NCBI RefSeq assembly: GCF_029893355.1
Contig: NZ_JARZAI010000001.1
Span: forward strand, 62,001 to 126,000
Direction of reading: 5' to 3'
Length of the DNA: 64,000 bases
DNA from: Kitasatospora sp. MAA4
Lineage (GTDB): Bacteria; Actinomycetota; Actinomycetes; Streptomycetales; Streptomycetaceae
In this document: positions 57,063 through 64,000 of the stretch, in pieces
Layout of the letters: every line of letters starts with the position of its first letter
Numbering within the stretch: position 1 is the first letter of the stretch
Position numbers and translations under genes: made by a program
Notes under the pieces: generated by a model
Database searches by the model: none
The model's input: the letters and a program-made list of their open reading frames with translations, nothing else
What the model was told of the DNA's origin: nothing

Positions 57063-58580
57063 TCACGCAAGCACCGTTGCGGCGTGCAGGTCGAGATCGC
57101 CCTGCGAGGTCATCCGGACGTTCCCGAGCCGCTCCGAGTAGCCGGCCACCGCCCGGTCCTGCCAGAGCGGGATGTGCGGCAGATCCCGCACCAGCAGCCG
57201 TTCGGCGGCCTGGTAGCGCGCCGAGGCCGCGGACTCGTCGGGCGCCGCGTCGGCCTCGGCCAGCAGCGCGTCGAACTCCGGCCGGGCGTAGCCGGAGTCG
57301 TTGAACGGACTGTCGGAGTGGAAGAGCGGGCGCAGGAAGTTCTCCAGCGCCGGGTAGTCGGCGGCCCAGTCGACCCGGTAGATCCCGGTGACCTTGCGCT
57401 GCTCGACCGCCTCGCAGTAGTCCCTGACCCGGTCGTACAGGACGACGGAGCAGTCGATGCCGAGCACCCGCGCGACGCCCGCGCTCAGCTCGCCCAGCCA
57501 CCGCCGCGCGCTCACCGGCGAGTGGAACTCCAGCGGTCCGGTGAAGCCGGACCGGGCCAGGTGCGCCCGGGCCGCCACCGGGTCGAAGGTGCAGAACCAG
57601 CCTGCCTGGCCCGGTAGATGGCCGATCACGCCCGGGACCGACCAGCCGTCGGCGGGCCGCTGTCCGCCGCCGAGCGCGTGGGCGACGAGGTGGGCGCGGT
57701 CGATCGCCAGGGAGACGGCCTTGCGCAGGTCGGGGTTGTCGTAGCCGGGCAGATAGCAGGGGAAGCCCAGCCCCTGGAGCTTCAGGTCGAGCCGCCCGAC
57801 CATCCGGCCCGCGAGTTCGCGCTCGCACCGGCCGTCGGCGACCGCGTCGATCGGTAGGGCGTCCAGGAAGTCCAACTCGCCGTCCAGCAGTGCCTGGTAG
57901 GCCGACTCGCGGGTGGGGTGGGTGACCAGCGCCAGGTTCCTGACGCCGGGGCCGGGGGTCCCGCGATACTCCTCGAACGCGGTGAGCCGGTGACCGGTGG
58001 CGGGTTCGACGGAGACCAGCCGGTAGGGGCCGTTGCCGACCGGCAGCCGCAGGTAGCGTTCGCGGTCGGTGAAGAAGACGTCCGGGAGCGGGCAGAAGGC
58101 CGGTGCGCCGAGCAGCGTCGGGAAGATCGCGAACGGCTCGGCCAGCGTCACCTCGAACGCGTGGTCGTCCAGCACCCGCAGCCCGGCCAGCCGGTCGGTG
58201 CTCGGCGCCCGGTCCGGATCCTCGGGGTGCACCTCGCCGTACCCGAGGATCTTCTCCAACGAGGCCGCGTGCGCCTGCCCGTTGGGACGGTACGCGGTGT
58301 GGTTCCAGGCGTCCGTGAAGTTGTGCGCCAGCACCGGTGTGCCGTCGTGGAAGGTCCAGCCGCGCCGCAGGGCGATCGTGAAGACGGTCGAGTCGGCGGT
58401 GCTGATCGAGCAGGCCAGCGCGTGGTACGGCGTCGCGTCCTCGCTCGCGTAGCCCACCAGGCCGGTGAAGAGCAGGCCGATGACGCGGGTGCCGCAGTGC
58501 TCGGCGGTGTCGCCCGGAACCAGTGGGCGCACCGGCGGGTGCTCGTAGTTGTAGAGCCGGATCTCCCGGTCGCCGGGCAT
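57063..58580 (-). CDS. Family 5 (oligopeptide) solute-binding protein lacking a signal peptide
   Basis: A 505-residue DppA/OppA-like protein: RGWTFHDGTPVLAHNFTDAWN, FEVTLAEPFAIFPTLL, VGNGPYRLVS, AYQALLDGELDFLDALP and LRKAVSLAIDRAHL are classical family motifs. Yet it starts PGDREIRLYNYEHPPV with no signal peptide or lipobox, and the upstream ATP-grasp gene ends only 17 bases before, leaving no room for one. No permease or ATPase genes are near. It is therefore probably a cytosolic binding or enzyme-like protein, coupled to the ATP-grasp. AGAGGAG lies 8 bases before ATG 58580. Confidence 0.8.
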   Translation of the reverse strand: MPGDREIRLYNYEHPPVRPLVPGDTAEHCGTRVIGLLFTGLVGYASEDATPYHALACSISTADSTVFTIALRRGWTFHDGTPVLAHNFTDAWNHTAYRPNGQAHAASLEKILGYGEVHPEDPDRAPSTDRLAGLRVLDDHAFEVTLAEPFAIFPTLLGAPAFCPLPDVFFTDRERYLRLPVGNGPYRLVSVEPATGHRLTAFEEYRGTPGPGVRNLALVTHPTRESAYQALLDGELDFLDALPIDAVADGRCERELAGRMVGRLDLKLQGLGFPCYLPGYDNPDLRKAVSLAIDRAHLVAHALGGGQRPADGWSVPGVIGHLPGQAGWFCTFDPVAARAHLARSGFTGPLEFHSPVSARRWLGELSAGVARVLGIDCSVVLYDRVRDYCEAVEQRKVTGIYRVDWAADYPALENFLRPLFHSDSPFNDSGYARPEFDALLAEADAAPDESAASARYQAAERLLVRDLPHIPLWQDRAVAGYSERLGNVRMTSQGDLDLHAATVLA

Positions 58581-58597
58581 GCGCACTGCTCCTCTGG

Positions 58598-59935
58598 CTA
58601 GTAGTGGAAGACCGAGCCGGTGTGGATCCTGTCGATGCAGCGCAGGCCGATGACGGCGCTGGAGTCCGCCGGGATGACCCGGGCGTGGGCGCCGGCGTAG
58701 CCGTCCGGGTGGTAGAAGACGCCCCAGAGCGTCTGCCAGGGCTGCTCCGTCCCGGTGGCCGGGTCGACCATCAACTCGGTCTGCGGGACCACGCGTTCCT
58801 GGACGACGCAGCCCGCCGCGGCGCCCTCGGTGAGCGCGGTCCACCACTCGTCGTCGCCGGTCTCCCAGCCCGCGACCACCCCGTAGCCGCCGAAGAGGTT
58901 GTCCGGCTTCAGGATCAGGTGCTCGCGGCGGTCCCTCAACTGCTCGACGAGGGCGGTGTCCTGGAGTGCGGCGGGGCCCTGGAGGGAGCGGGTCCAGGGC
59001 AGCGCCCGTTCGATGACGCGGCGCTCCTCGGCCGAGAAGCCGTGCGCGTAGCGCGGGTCGGAGAGCAGCGCCATGCACGCCTTCTCGCCGAACAGGTTGC
59101 TCTGCAGCGTGTGCCACAGCAGCGTCTGCCCCGCCTCGTGGGCACGGAACACCGGCTCCGCCAACTCCAGGTTGCGCGTGTTCTCCAGCAGCTGGTCGGT
59201 GTCGAAGGCGCGCCACACCACGTCGATCGGCAGGCCGTTCAGGACCAACCGGCCGTCCTTCTCCTGGAGTTCGGTGAGTTCCGCGAGGTGCAGGTCCAGG
59301 CCCAGCCCGCGCATCACCCGGTGGAGGTTGTGCCAGATGCTGCCGAAGGTGTCCATCCCGCCCGGCGCCTCGACCAGCGCCACCACGGGCTCGCGCACGC
59401 CGTTGTAGGCCGCCGCCGCCTCCTTGATGGTGCGCACCGTCGCGCGGCCGGTGTGCACGTAGTCCAGGCCGTGCTCGCGGGCGAACGAGGCGAAGCCGTC
59501 GACCTCCAGCAGCGCCCGCGGCACCTCGCCGGCCCAGTCCCAGCCGCCCAGGTCGCTGCCGATGCCGAACTCCAGCAGCTTGAAGCCGGTGCCGTCGTGG
59601 TAGGCGTCGGCCCGGCCGGAGAGGCGCGGAGTCTCCGGCGCGTGCCGGCGCATCAGCTCGGCCCGCGCGCCGTGCACGCCGACGGCCGCCATGAAGCGGT
59701 CGAGGTCGCCGTCGAAGAGCCGCTCGGGAAGGGTGGTGAGCATTCCGAGCAGCTGCATCAGATCATCCGCGAACCCGTGGATCCGGTCCTGCGGCACGAA
59801 AACGGGGCGCGGCGGATAGGGACGCTTCCAGGTGGGAATTCGGGCATCGGCCTCCACCGTGCGCATGACGTCGACCAGCGCGTTTCCCGGTACCCGGCAG
59901 GCGGTGTTGTAGGCCCTTGTCACGGAGTTCGTCAT
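58598..59935 (-). CDS. Circularly permuted ATP-grasp / glutathionylspermidine-synthase-like ligase
   Basis: A 445-residue protein with an ATP-grasp-like C-terminal half: EHLILKPDNLFGGYGVVAGWE, then GCVVQERVVPQTEL and RVIPADSSAVIG, and an N-terminal part with LLEFGIGSDLGGWDW. The arrangement recalls glutathionylspermidine-synthase-like and other circularly permuted ATP-grasp proteins, which form amide bonds with ATP through an acyl phosphate. Substrates are unknown. The start is ATG 59935 with AGAGG upstream (GTG 59938 possible). It sits between an exporter gene and the signal-less SBP gene in a three-gene leftward unit, suggesting synthesis and export of a small amide. Confidence 0.72.
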   Translation of the reverse strand: MTNSVTRAYNTACRVPGNALVDVMRTVEADARIPTWKRPYPPRPVFVPQDRIHGFADDLMQLLGMLTTLPERLFDGDLDRFMAAVGVHGARAELMRRHAPETPRLSGRADAYHDGTGFKLLEFGIGSDLGGWDWAGEVPRALLEVDGFASFAREHGLDYVHTGRATVRTIKEAAAAYNGVREPVVALVEAPGGMDTFGSIWHNLHRVMRGLGLDLHLAELTELQEKDGRLVLNGLPIDVVWRAFDTDQLLENTRNLELAEPVFRAHEAGQTLLWHTLQSNLFGEKACMALLSDPRYAHGFSAEERRVIERALPWTRSLQGPAALQDTALVEQLRDRREHLILKPDNLFGGYGVVAGWETGDDEWWTALTEGAAAGCVVQERVVPQTELMVDPATGTEQPWQTLWGVFYHPDGYAGAHARVIPADSSAVIGLRCIDRIHTGSVFHY

Positions 59936-60087
59936 CACTCGTTCCTCTCACGAAAGGCGCACTGGTCTCCGCGGCGGAACAAATGAATTCGGCATTCCCG
60001 CGCACGGCCGGCATTTCCCGTCGACCGACCGTAACAAGCCGCTCGGACCGTCGTAAGAGCCAATCCCCGATGCTTGGCACCGTCGGG

Positions 60088-61356
60088 TCAGACGGAGACG
60101 GCCGCCGCGCTCCCGTCGGGCTCCAGGGTGGCGGGCAGCTCGCGCATGGTGCGGATCGGCGAGAACAGCACCGGCAGGACCGCGAGGAGCTCGCCGCTGA
60201 CGCCGATCCACATCGCCGGCCGGACCCCGATGGTCTGGCCGAGCACGCCGCCGATCAGCGCGCCGATCGGCATCGAGCCCCACACCACGAACCGGATGGT
60301 CGCGTTCATCCGGCCGAGCAGCGGCTTGGGTGTCACCCGCTGCCGGAAGCTGACCTGGGTGATGTTGAAGATGATCAGCGTGACCCAGCCGAGGCCGTGC
60401 AGCGTGATGGCGAGCGCGAGCCGCCAGTCCGCCTGGTAGAGCGGGAGGGCGCCGAACCAGCACACCGTGCTGACGATCATGCAGATCCAGATCGCCGGTC
60501 CCTCGCCGAGCCGGGCCACCACCCGCTCGGTCACCAGGGCGCCGACGATGCCGCCCAGCGCCGCCGCGCAGAACACCAGCCCGCACAGGAAGGCGGACAG
60601 GTGCAGCCGGTCGGCCAGCAGCACCATCAGCAGCGAAATGCCGATCGTGCCACAGAGATTGGAGATCGCGGCGGTGCAGGCGATGGCGCGCAGGATCCGG
60701 TTCCCGAACACGAACCGCAGGCCCTCGGCGATCTCGGCCCGCAGGTTGCGGTCGGGGCGCGGCACCGGCCTGGTCTCGACCTTGCGGATGCGGCCCAGGA
60801 AGACGGCCGAGAGGACGAAGCTGACCGCGTCGATCGCGATGGCGGCCGGCGCGCTGAGGACGTTGATCACCACACCGCCCAGGCCCGGGCCGCCGACCTG
60901 GGCCACGTTGCGGGTCGCCTCCAGCTTGGCGTTGCCGTCGACCAGCTGCTCGCCGTCGACCAGGGCCGGCAGCAGGCTCTGGTACGCGACGTCGAAGAAG
61001 AGGGTGAGCACCGAGGTGCCGAAGGTGACCACGTAGAGCTGGAGCAGGCTGAGCGCGTGGAAGGCGTAGGCGAGCGGTATCGAGCCGAGCAGGACCGCCC
61101 GGCCGAGGTCGCCCGTGATCATCACGCGGCGGTGTCGCATGCGGTCCACCCAGGCGCCGGCCGGCAGGCCGAGGAGGAGGAACGCCAGGTACTGGAACAT
61201 GGTGAGCAGTGCCACCTGGAACGGAGTCGCGTGCAGGCTCCTGATCGCCAGGTAGGGCAGTGCGAGCACGGTCACGGCCGAGCCGACCTGGCTGATGGAA
61301 TCGCCCGTCCAGAGTTGCCTGAAGTCGCGGTGGAATAGCAGGCTGGATTTACGCAC
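60088..61356 (-). CDS. MFS exporter, paralogue of the NRPS-cluster exporter
   Basis: A 422-residue MFS protein with about 12 membrane segments: HRDFRQLWTGDSISQVGSAV at the start, LPAGAWVDRMRHRRVMITGDL as loop motif, and VSFRQ, LLGRMNAT and FVVWGSMPIGALIGG shared with the MFS at 45.5-46.8 kb. It likely exports the product of the ATP-grasp locus. The start is set at GTG 61356, seven bases after a TTGACA/CATGCT promoter, implying a leaderless message; GTG 61377 or 61452 would give longer forms. A ~150-base gap separates it from the ATP-grasp gene. Confidence 0.83.
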   Translation of the reverse strand: MRKSSLLFHRDFRQLWTGDSISQVGSAVTVLALPYLAIRSLHATPFQVALLTMFQYLAFLLLGLPAGAWVDRMRHRRVMITGDLGRAVLLGSIPLAYAFHALSLLQLYVVTFGTSVLTLFFDVAYQSLLPALVDGEQLVDGNAKLEATRNVAQVGGPGLGGVVINVLSAPAAIAIDAVSFVLSAVFLGRIRKVETRPVPRPDRNLRAEIAEGLRFVFGNRILRAIACTAAISNLCGTIGISLLMVLLADRLHLSAFLCGLVFCAAALGGIVGALVTERVVARLGEGPAIWICMIVSTVCWFGALPLYQADWRLALAITLHGLGWVTLIIFNITQVSFRQRVTPKPLLGRMNATIRFVVWGSMPIGALIGGVLGQTIGVRPAMWIGVSGELLAVLPVLFSPIRTMRELPATLEPDGSAAAVSV

Positions 61357-61362
61357 GAGGGG

Positions 61363-61391
61363 AGCATGCGTGATCACCTGCGGGTTGTCAA
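61363..61391 (-). promoter_or_regulatory. Sigma-70-like promoter of MFS gene
   Basis: On the minus strand TTGACA (61391-61386) is followed, after 17 bases, by CATGCT (61368-61363). The predicted transcription start falls on or next to GTG 61356, which fits a leaderless start and the lack of a Shine-Dalgarno site. Confidence 0.45.
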
Positions 61392-61641
61392 TGTCACGAC
61401 ACAATCGGTGGCGAGGGTTCCGGATCGCGCCGGTTCCGTGAGATTCCGCCACTTGTTCGTGTCAAGTGGTTGACTCCGTACGCGGGCTGCGGTTCAATCA
61501 GCCTCGACCGTTTTCGATAATAGTCGTCAACGTCGTCATGGAATTCTTCACTGCGGGGGCAGAGAATCCAATGAATAAATATTCGGGCCCTTCGATACGC
61601 CCGGCAGGCCTGCCGCCGGGCGGACTGCCACACGCCCTGAC

Positions 61642-63063
61642 ATGAGCTATGCATTCACTGCACTCCAGGTCGAACGGATGCTCGGCGACTGGCGGGTGGA
61701 GGGGCCCGCCTACTCGCGGCTCGCCGAGGCGTTCGAGGTGATGATCACCGACGGCCGACTGCCCGCGGGGGCCCGGCTGCCGGCCGAGCGGACGTTCGCG
61801 ACCCAGTGCGGAGTCAGCCGCAACACCGTCACCGCGGCCTACCGGGTGCTGCGCGAGCAGGGGTTCCTGACCAGCGGCCGGGGTGCCGGCTCGTTCGTGC
61901 TGCTCCCCGAGGCGGAGCAGAAGCAGCGGATCCCCACCTCCTGGGCGGCCGACCGGGCGAGGCAGGACATCGATCTGGCGGTCGCCTCGCTGCCCGCGCC
62001 GGAGTCCATCCTCGGCGCGGCGACCAGGCGCGCGGCGCTCGACCTCCACCAGTACTCCCACCTGCCCGGATACGACCTGGTCGGCGCCCCTGAACTCCGC
62101 CAGGCGATCGCCGACCGCTACACCGCCCGCGGTATCCCGACCGGACCCGAGCAGATCATGGTCTCCGCCGGCGCCGACCACGCGCTGGGACTGGTCATCC
62201 GCCTGCTGTCCCGCCCGGGCGACTCGGTGCTGATCGACAGCCCGACCTACCCCAACGCGCTGGACATCGTCCGCGCGCTCCAACGCCGGCCGCTCACCGT
62301 GGGGTTGGGCGCGGACGGTTGGAACACCGACGTCCTGGAGACGGTCCTGCGGCGGGAGAAGCCCGCGCTGGCGTTCCTGATGCCGGACTTCCACAACCCC
62401 ACCGGGCTGGTGATGCCGGACAGCGCCCGCGCGGCGATCGCGGACGCCGCCCGGACCTCCGGCAGCTTCCTCGTGGTGGACGAGGCGACCTGCGAACTCG
62501 GCCTGGACGGTGGTACCTTGCCCCAACCGATCGCCTCGTACGGCGCGCCGGGACGCGTCGTCTCGATCGGCAGCATGAGCAAGACCTGCTGGGCCGGACT
62601 GCGGTTGGGATGGGTCCGCGCGGCCACGCCCGTCATCTCGCGGCTGGTCGACCTGCGGTGCGTCGTCGACACCGGAAACCCCATCATGACCCAGCTCATC
62701 GGGCTGCGGGTGCTCGAATCCTACGACGAACTCCTGGACGAGAGACGGGAGATGCTGCTCAGACGCCGCCAGGTCCTGACGGACTCGCTCGCCCGCCACC
62801 TCCCGGACTGGCGCTACACCGTGCCCGGCGGCGGCTTCTCGCTCTGGGTGGACCTCGGTGCCCGGCTCAGCTCGCCGCTGGCGCTCGCGGCGGCCCGCCG
62901 GGGCGTGAAGATCCTCTCCGGCGGCAGGTTCGGCGCCGACGGCACCCTGGAGAACCACATCCGGATCCCGTTCGCCGCCGACGAGGAGTCCCTCGCGGCG
63001 GCCTGTGAGCGCCTCGCCACCGCCTGGCGCGAGGTCACCACCCACCGCCGCAGCCACACCTGA
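61642..63063 (+). CDS. MocR-type GntR/aminotransferase regulator
   Basis: A 473-residue fusion. Residues ~20-95 form a GntR winged helix (YSRLAEAFEVMITDGRLPAGARL, then GVSRNTVTAAYRVLREQGFL). The rest is a fold-type I aminotransferase with SPTYPNALDI, MPDFHNPTGL, VVDEATCEL, the PLP-Lys motif GSMSKTCWAGLRLGW, and a C-terminal RIPFA. MocR proteins sense PLP with an amino compound and control amine, vitamin B6 or antibiotic genes. It diverges from the MFS/ATP-grasp unit across ~285 bases and is its likely regulator. ATG 61642 has a weak ribosome site. Confidence 0.87.
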   Translation: MSYAFTALQVERMLGDWRVEGPAYSRLAEAFEVMITDGRLPAGARLPAERTFATQCGVSRNTVTAAYRVLREQGFLTSGRGAGSFVLLPEAEQKQRIPTSWAADRARQDIDLAVASLPAPESILGAATRRAALDLHQYSHLPGYDLVGAPELRQAIADRYTARGIPTGPEQIMVSAGADHALGLVIRLLSRPGDSVLIDSPTYPNALDIVRALQRRPLTVGLGADGWNTDVLETVLRREKPALAFLMPDFHNPTGLVMPDSARAAIADAARTSGSFLVVDEATCELGLDGGTLPQPIASYGAPGRVVSIGSMSKTCWAGLRLGWVRAATPVISRLVDLRCVVDTGNPIMTQLIGLRVLESYDELLDERREMLLRRRQVLTDSLARHLPDWRYTVPGGGFSLWVDLGARLSSPLALAAARRGVKILSGGRFGADGTLENHIRIPFAADEESLAAACERLATAWREVTTHRRSHT

Positions 63064-63122
63064 CCAGCTGACATCATCTGGCACAGCATCAACAGTGTCA
63101 GGTGAGTCGAGAGGATGTCAGA

Positions 63123-64000
63123 GTGAGCACAGCGGGGGATTCGGGCAACAGCACGGCCAACGGTACGCGGCGGCGGGCACTGCTCACCGGTGCCATCGCG
63201 GGGCTGGCCGGAGCCGCGACGGTCGCGGGAGCAGCACCGGCCTCGGCGGCGGGCACGAGCGGGCCGGACTGGCTCAACGTGAAGGACTACGGAGCGGTCG
63301 GGGACGGCTCCACCGACGACACCGCGGCGGTCCAGAGCGCGATCAGCGCGGCCTCGGCGGCCGGCGGCGGCACCGTCTACTTCCCGGTGGGGAACTACCT
63401 GGTCACCCCGAGCGGCGGCAGCCCGGCACTCGCCGTCACCGGCCGCGGCGTCCGACTGGTCGGTGCGAGCAGCAAGGCCGCCACGCTGGTCAAGGGCGGC
63501 AACGGCATCCTGCTGCGGATGTCCGGGCCCGGCTCCGACCCGACGGGGGCGACCCACCTGTCGTACTGCTCGGTCGAGAACCTCGGCCTCAACGGGAACG
63601 GCAAGAGTGGCCTGCTCCTCGAGCTCTACTACAACAACAACTCCTACTTCCGCGACGTCTTCATGTCGAGCAACAACGACCTGTGCATCGACGCGGTGGA
63701 GTTCTGGGACTCCCGGTTCTACAACCTGGTGATCGAGTCCTGCACCGGCACCCCCGGCAGCACCACCCAGCCCAACATCTGGCTGCGCAACTCCGCGGCC
63801 ACCAGCGGCTGGGGCTACAGCCCCGACTCGGTCAACCAACTGCACTTCATCGGCTGCCGGTTGGAGAACTTCGGCACCGGCGCGCTGTGGATCACCCAGG
63901 GCCCCGCGGGCAGTGACAACCCCAACGGGATCTACCTGACGGACTGCAAATTCGAGACCTCCAACATGCAGGGCGGCCCGCACCTGAAGGTCGACGCGTC
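63123..64000 (+). CDS. Tat-exported right-handed beta-helix protein (pectate-lyase-3-like), 5' part
   Basis: The first 292 codons of a protein cut by the right edge. The twin-Arg signal TRRRALLTGAIAGLAGAATVA ends near APASAAG. A pectate_lyase_3/GH28-like N-cap follows: LNVKDYGAVGDGSTDDTAAVQSAI, TVYFPVGNYLVTP, then beta-helix rungs (SYCSVENLGLNGNG, YFRDVFMSSN, LHFIGCRLENFG). Such proteins bind or cleave polysaccharides outside the cell; the active-site part is beyond the window. GTG 63123 has GAGAGG 9 bases upstream. A CTGACA/TGTCAG inverted pair (63068-63101) lies just before it. Confidence 0.8.
   Translation, partial: MSTAGDSGNSTANGTRRRALLTGAIAGLAGAATVAGAAPASAAGTSGPDWLNVKDYGAVGDGSTDDTAAVQSAISAASAAGGGTVYFPVGNYLVTPSGGSPALAVTGRGVRLVGASSKAATLVKGGNGILLRMSGPGSDPTGATHLSYCSVENLGLNGNGKSGLLLELYYNNNSYFRDVFMSSNNDLCIDAVEFWDSRFYNLVIESCTGTPGSTTQPNIWLRNSAATSGWGYSPDSVNQLHFIGCRLENFGTGALWITQGPAGSDNPNGIYLTDCKFETSNMQGGPHLKVDA

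Noticed and set aside
59763..60080. 105-residue minus ORF between MFS and ATP-grasp as a possible precursor peptide
   Set aside because: It runs far into the ATP-grasp gene in another frame and its GTG has no ribosome site; treated as untranslated leader.
1..64000. tRNA or rRNA genes
   Set aside because: No GGTTCGA-type T-loop with matching cloverleaf or conserved rRNA string was noticed; a covariance-model scan would be needed to be sure.

Overview
The window is very GC-rich. It has GTG starts, tight ATGA/GTGA stop-start overlaps and families such as DUF397, DUF5753, DUF6879, DUF2637 and WhiJ-type regulators. This points to a Streptomyces or Kitasatospora-like actinomycete (Streptomycetaceae), probably a chromosomal arm or accessory-rich region. 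I recognised no rRNA, tRNA or CRISPR array. All assignments were made by reading translations by eye; no database was searched.

Layout. 0-1.5 kb: 5' part of an IS21-type transposase gene cut by the left edge, IS-end-like repeats, and a plasmid-type DUF2637 gene pair. 1.5-13 kb: lactate 2-monooxygenase-like enzyme, multi-pass membrane protein, LodB-like flavoprotein coupled to a 38-residue ORF, an ABC exporter pair, a secreted sedolisin, an orphan response regulator, and a flavohemoglobin/FMN-oxidase pair. 12.7-16.4 kb: a WhiJ-type cassette (RsbW-like ATPase, XRE-DUF5753, DUF397), a second MurG and an ML-domain lipid-binding protein. 16.4-25 kb: Nudix/DUF4406 operon with a divergent DeoR regulator, a Scabin/pierisin-like secreted ADP-ribosyltransferase, a small ABC transporter, NmrA reductase, DHFR-like enzyme and two acetyltransferases.

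24.4-33.4 kb is a sugar-use locus: DeoR regulator, secreted GH27 alpha-galactosidase with a ricin-type lectin domain, and a divergent operon for a sugar ABC importer, ROK kinase, PfkB kinase and class II aldolase. These would cut galactosides outside the cell, import the product, phosphorylate it twice and split it; the isomerase or deaminase step is not in the window.

33.4-46.8 kb is a compact leftward NRPS cluster: MFS exporter, stand-alone C domain, C-A-T, acyl-CoA dehydrogenase, two A-T proteins, and a terminal C-(relic A)-T-SDR protein. There is no TE, MbtH or phosphopantetheinyl transferase, so reductive release and adenylation in trans are the leading ideas.

47-53.5 kb: secreted GHL10 hydrolase, a terpene synthase coupled to two small proteins and lying downstream of a DUF6879/XRE-DUF5753 regulatory set, and an orphan Imm7 immunity protein. 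53.5-64 kb: fatty-acid desaturase, EamA exporter behind a 33-residue ORF, a TrmB/LuxR regulator, then a leftward MFS, circularly permuted ATP-grasp, signal-less oligopeptide-binding protein operon facing a MocR regulator. This looks like a second small natural-product locus. The right edge cuts a Tat-exported beta-helix protein.

The best candidates for something undescribed are the split NRPS, the ATP-grasp plus cytosolic SBP operon, the ADP-ribosyltransferase, and the coupled small ORFs.
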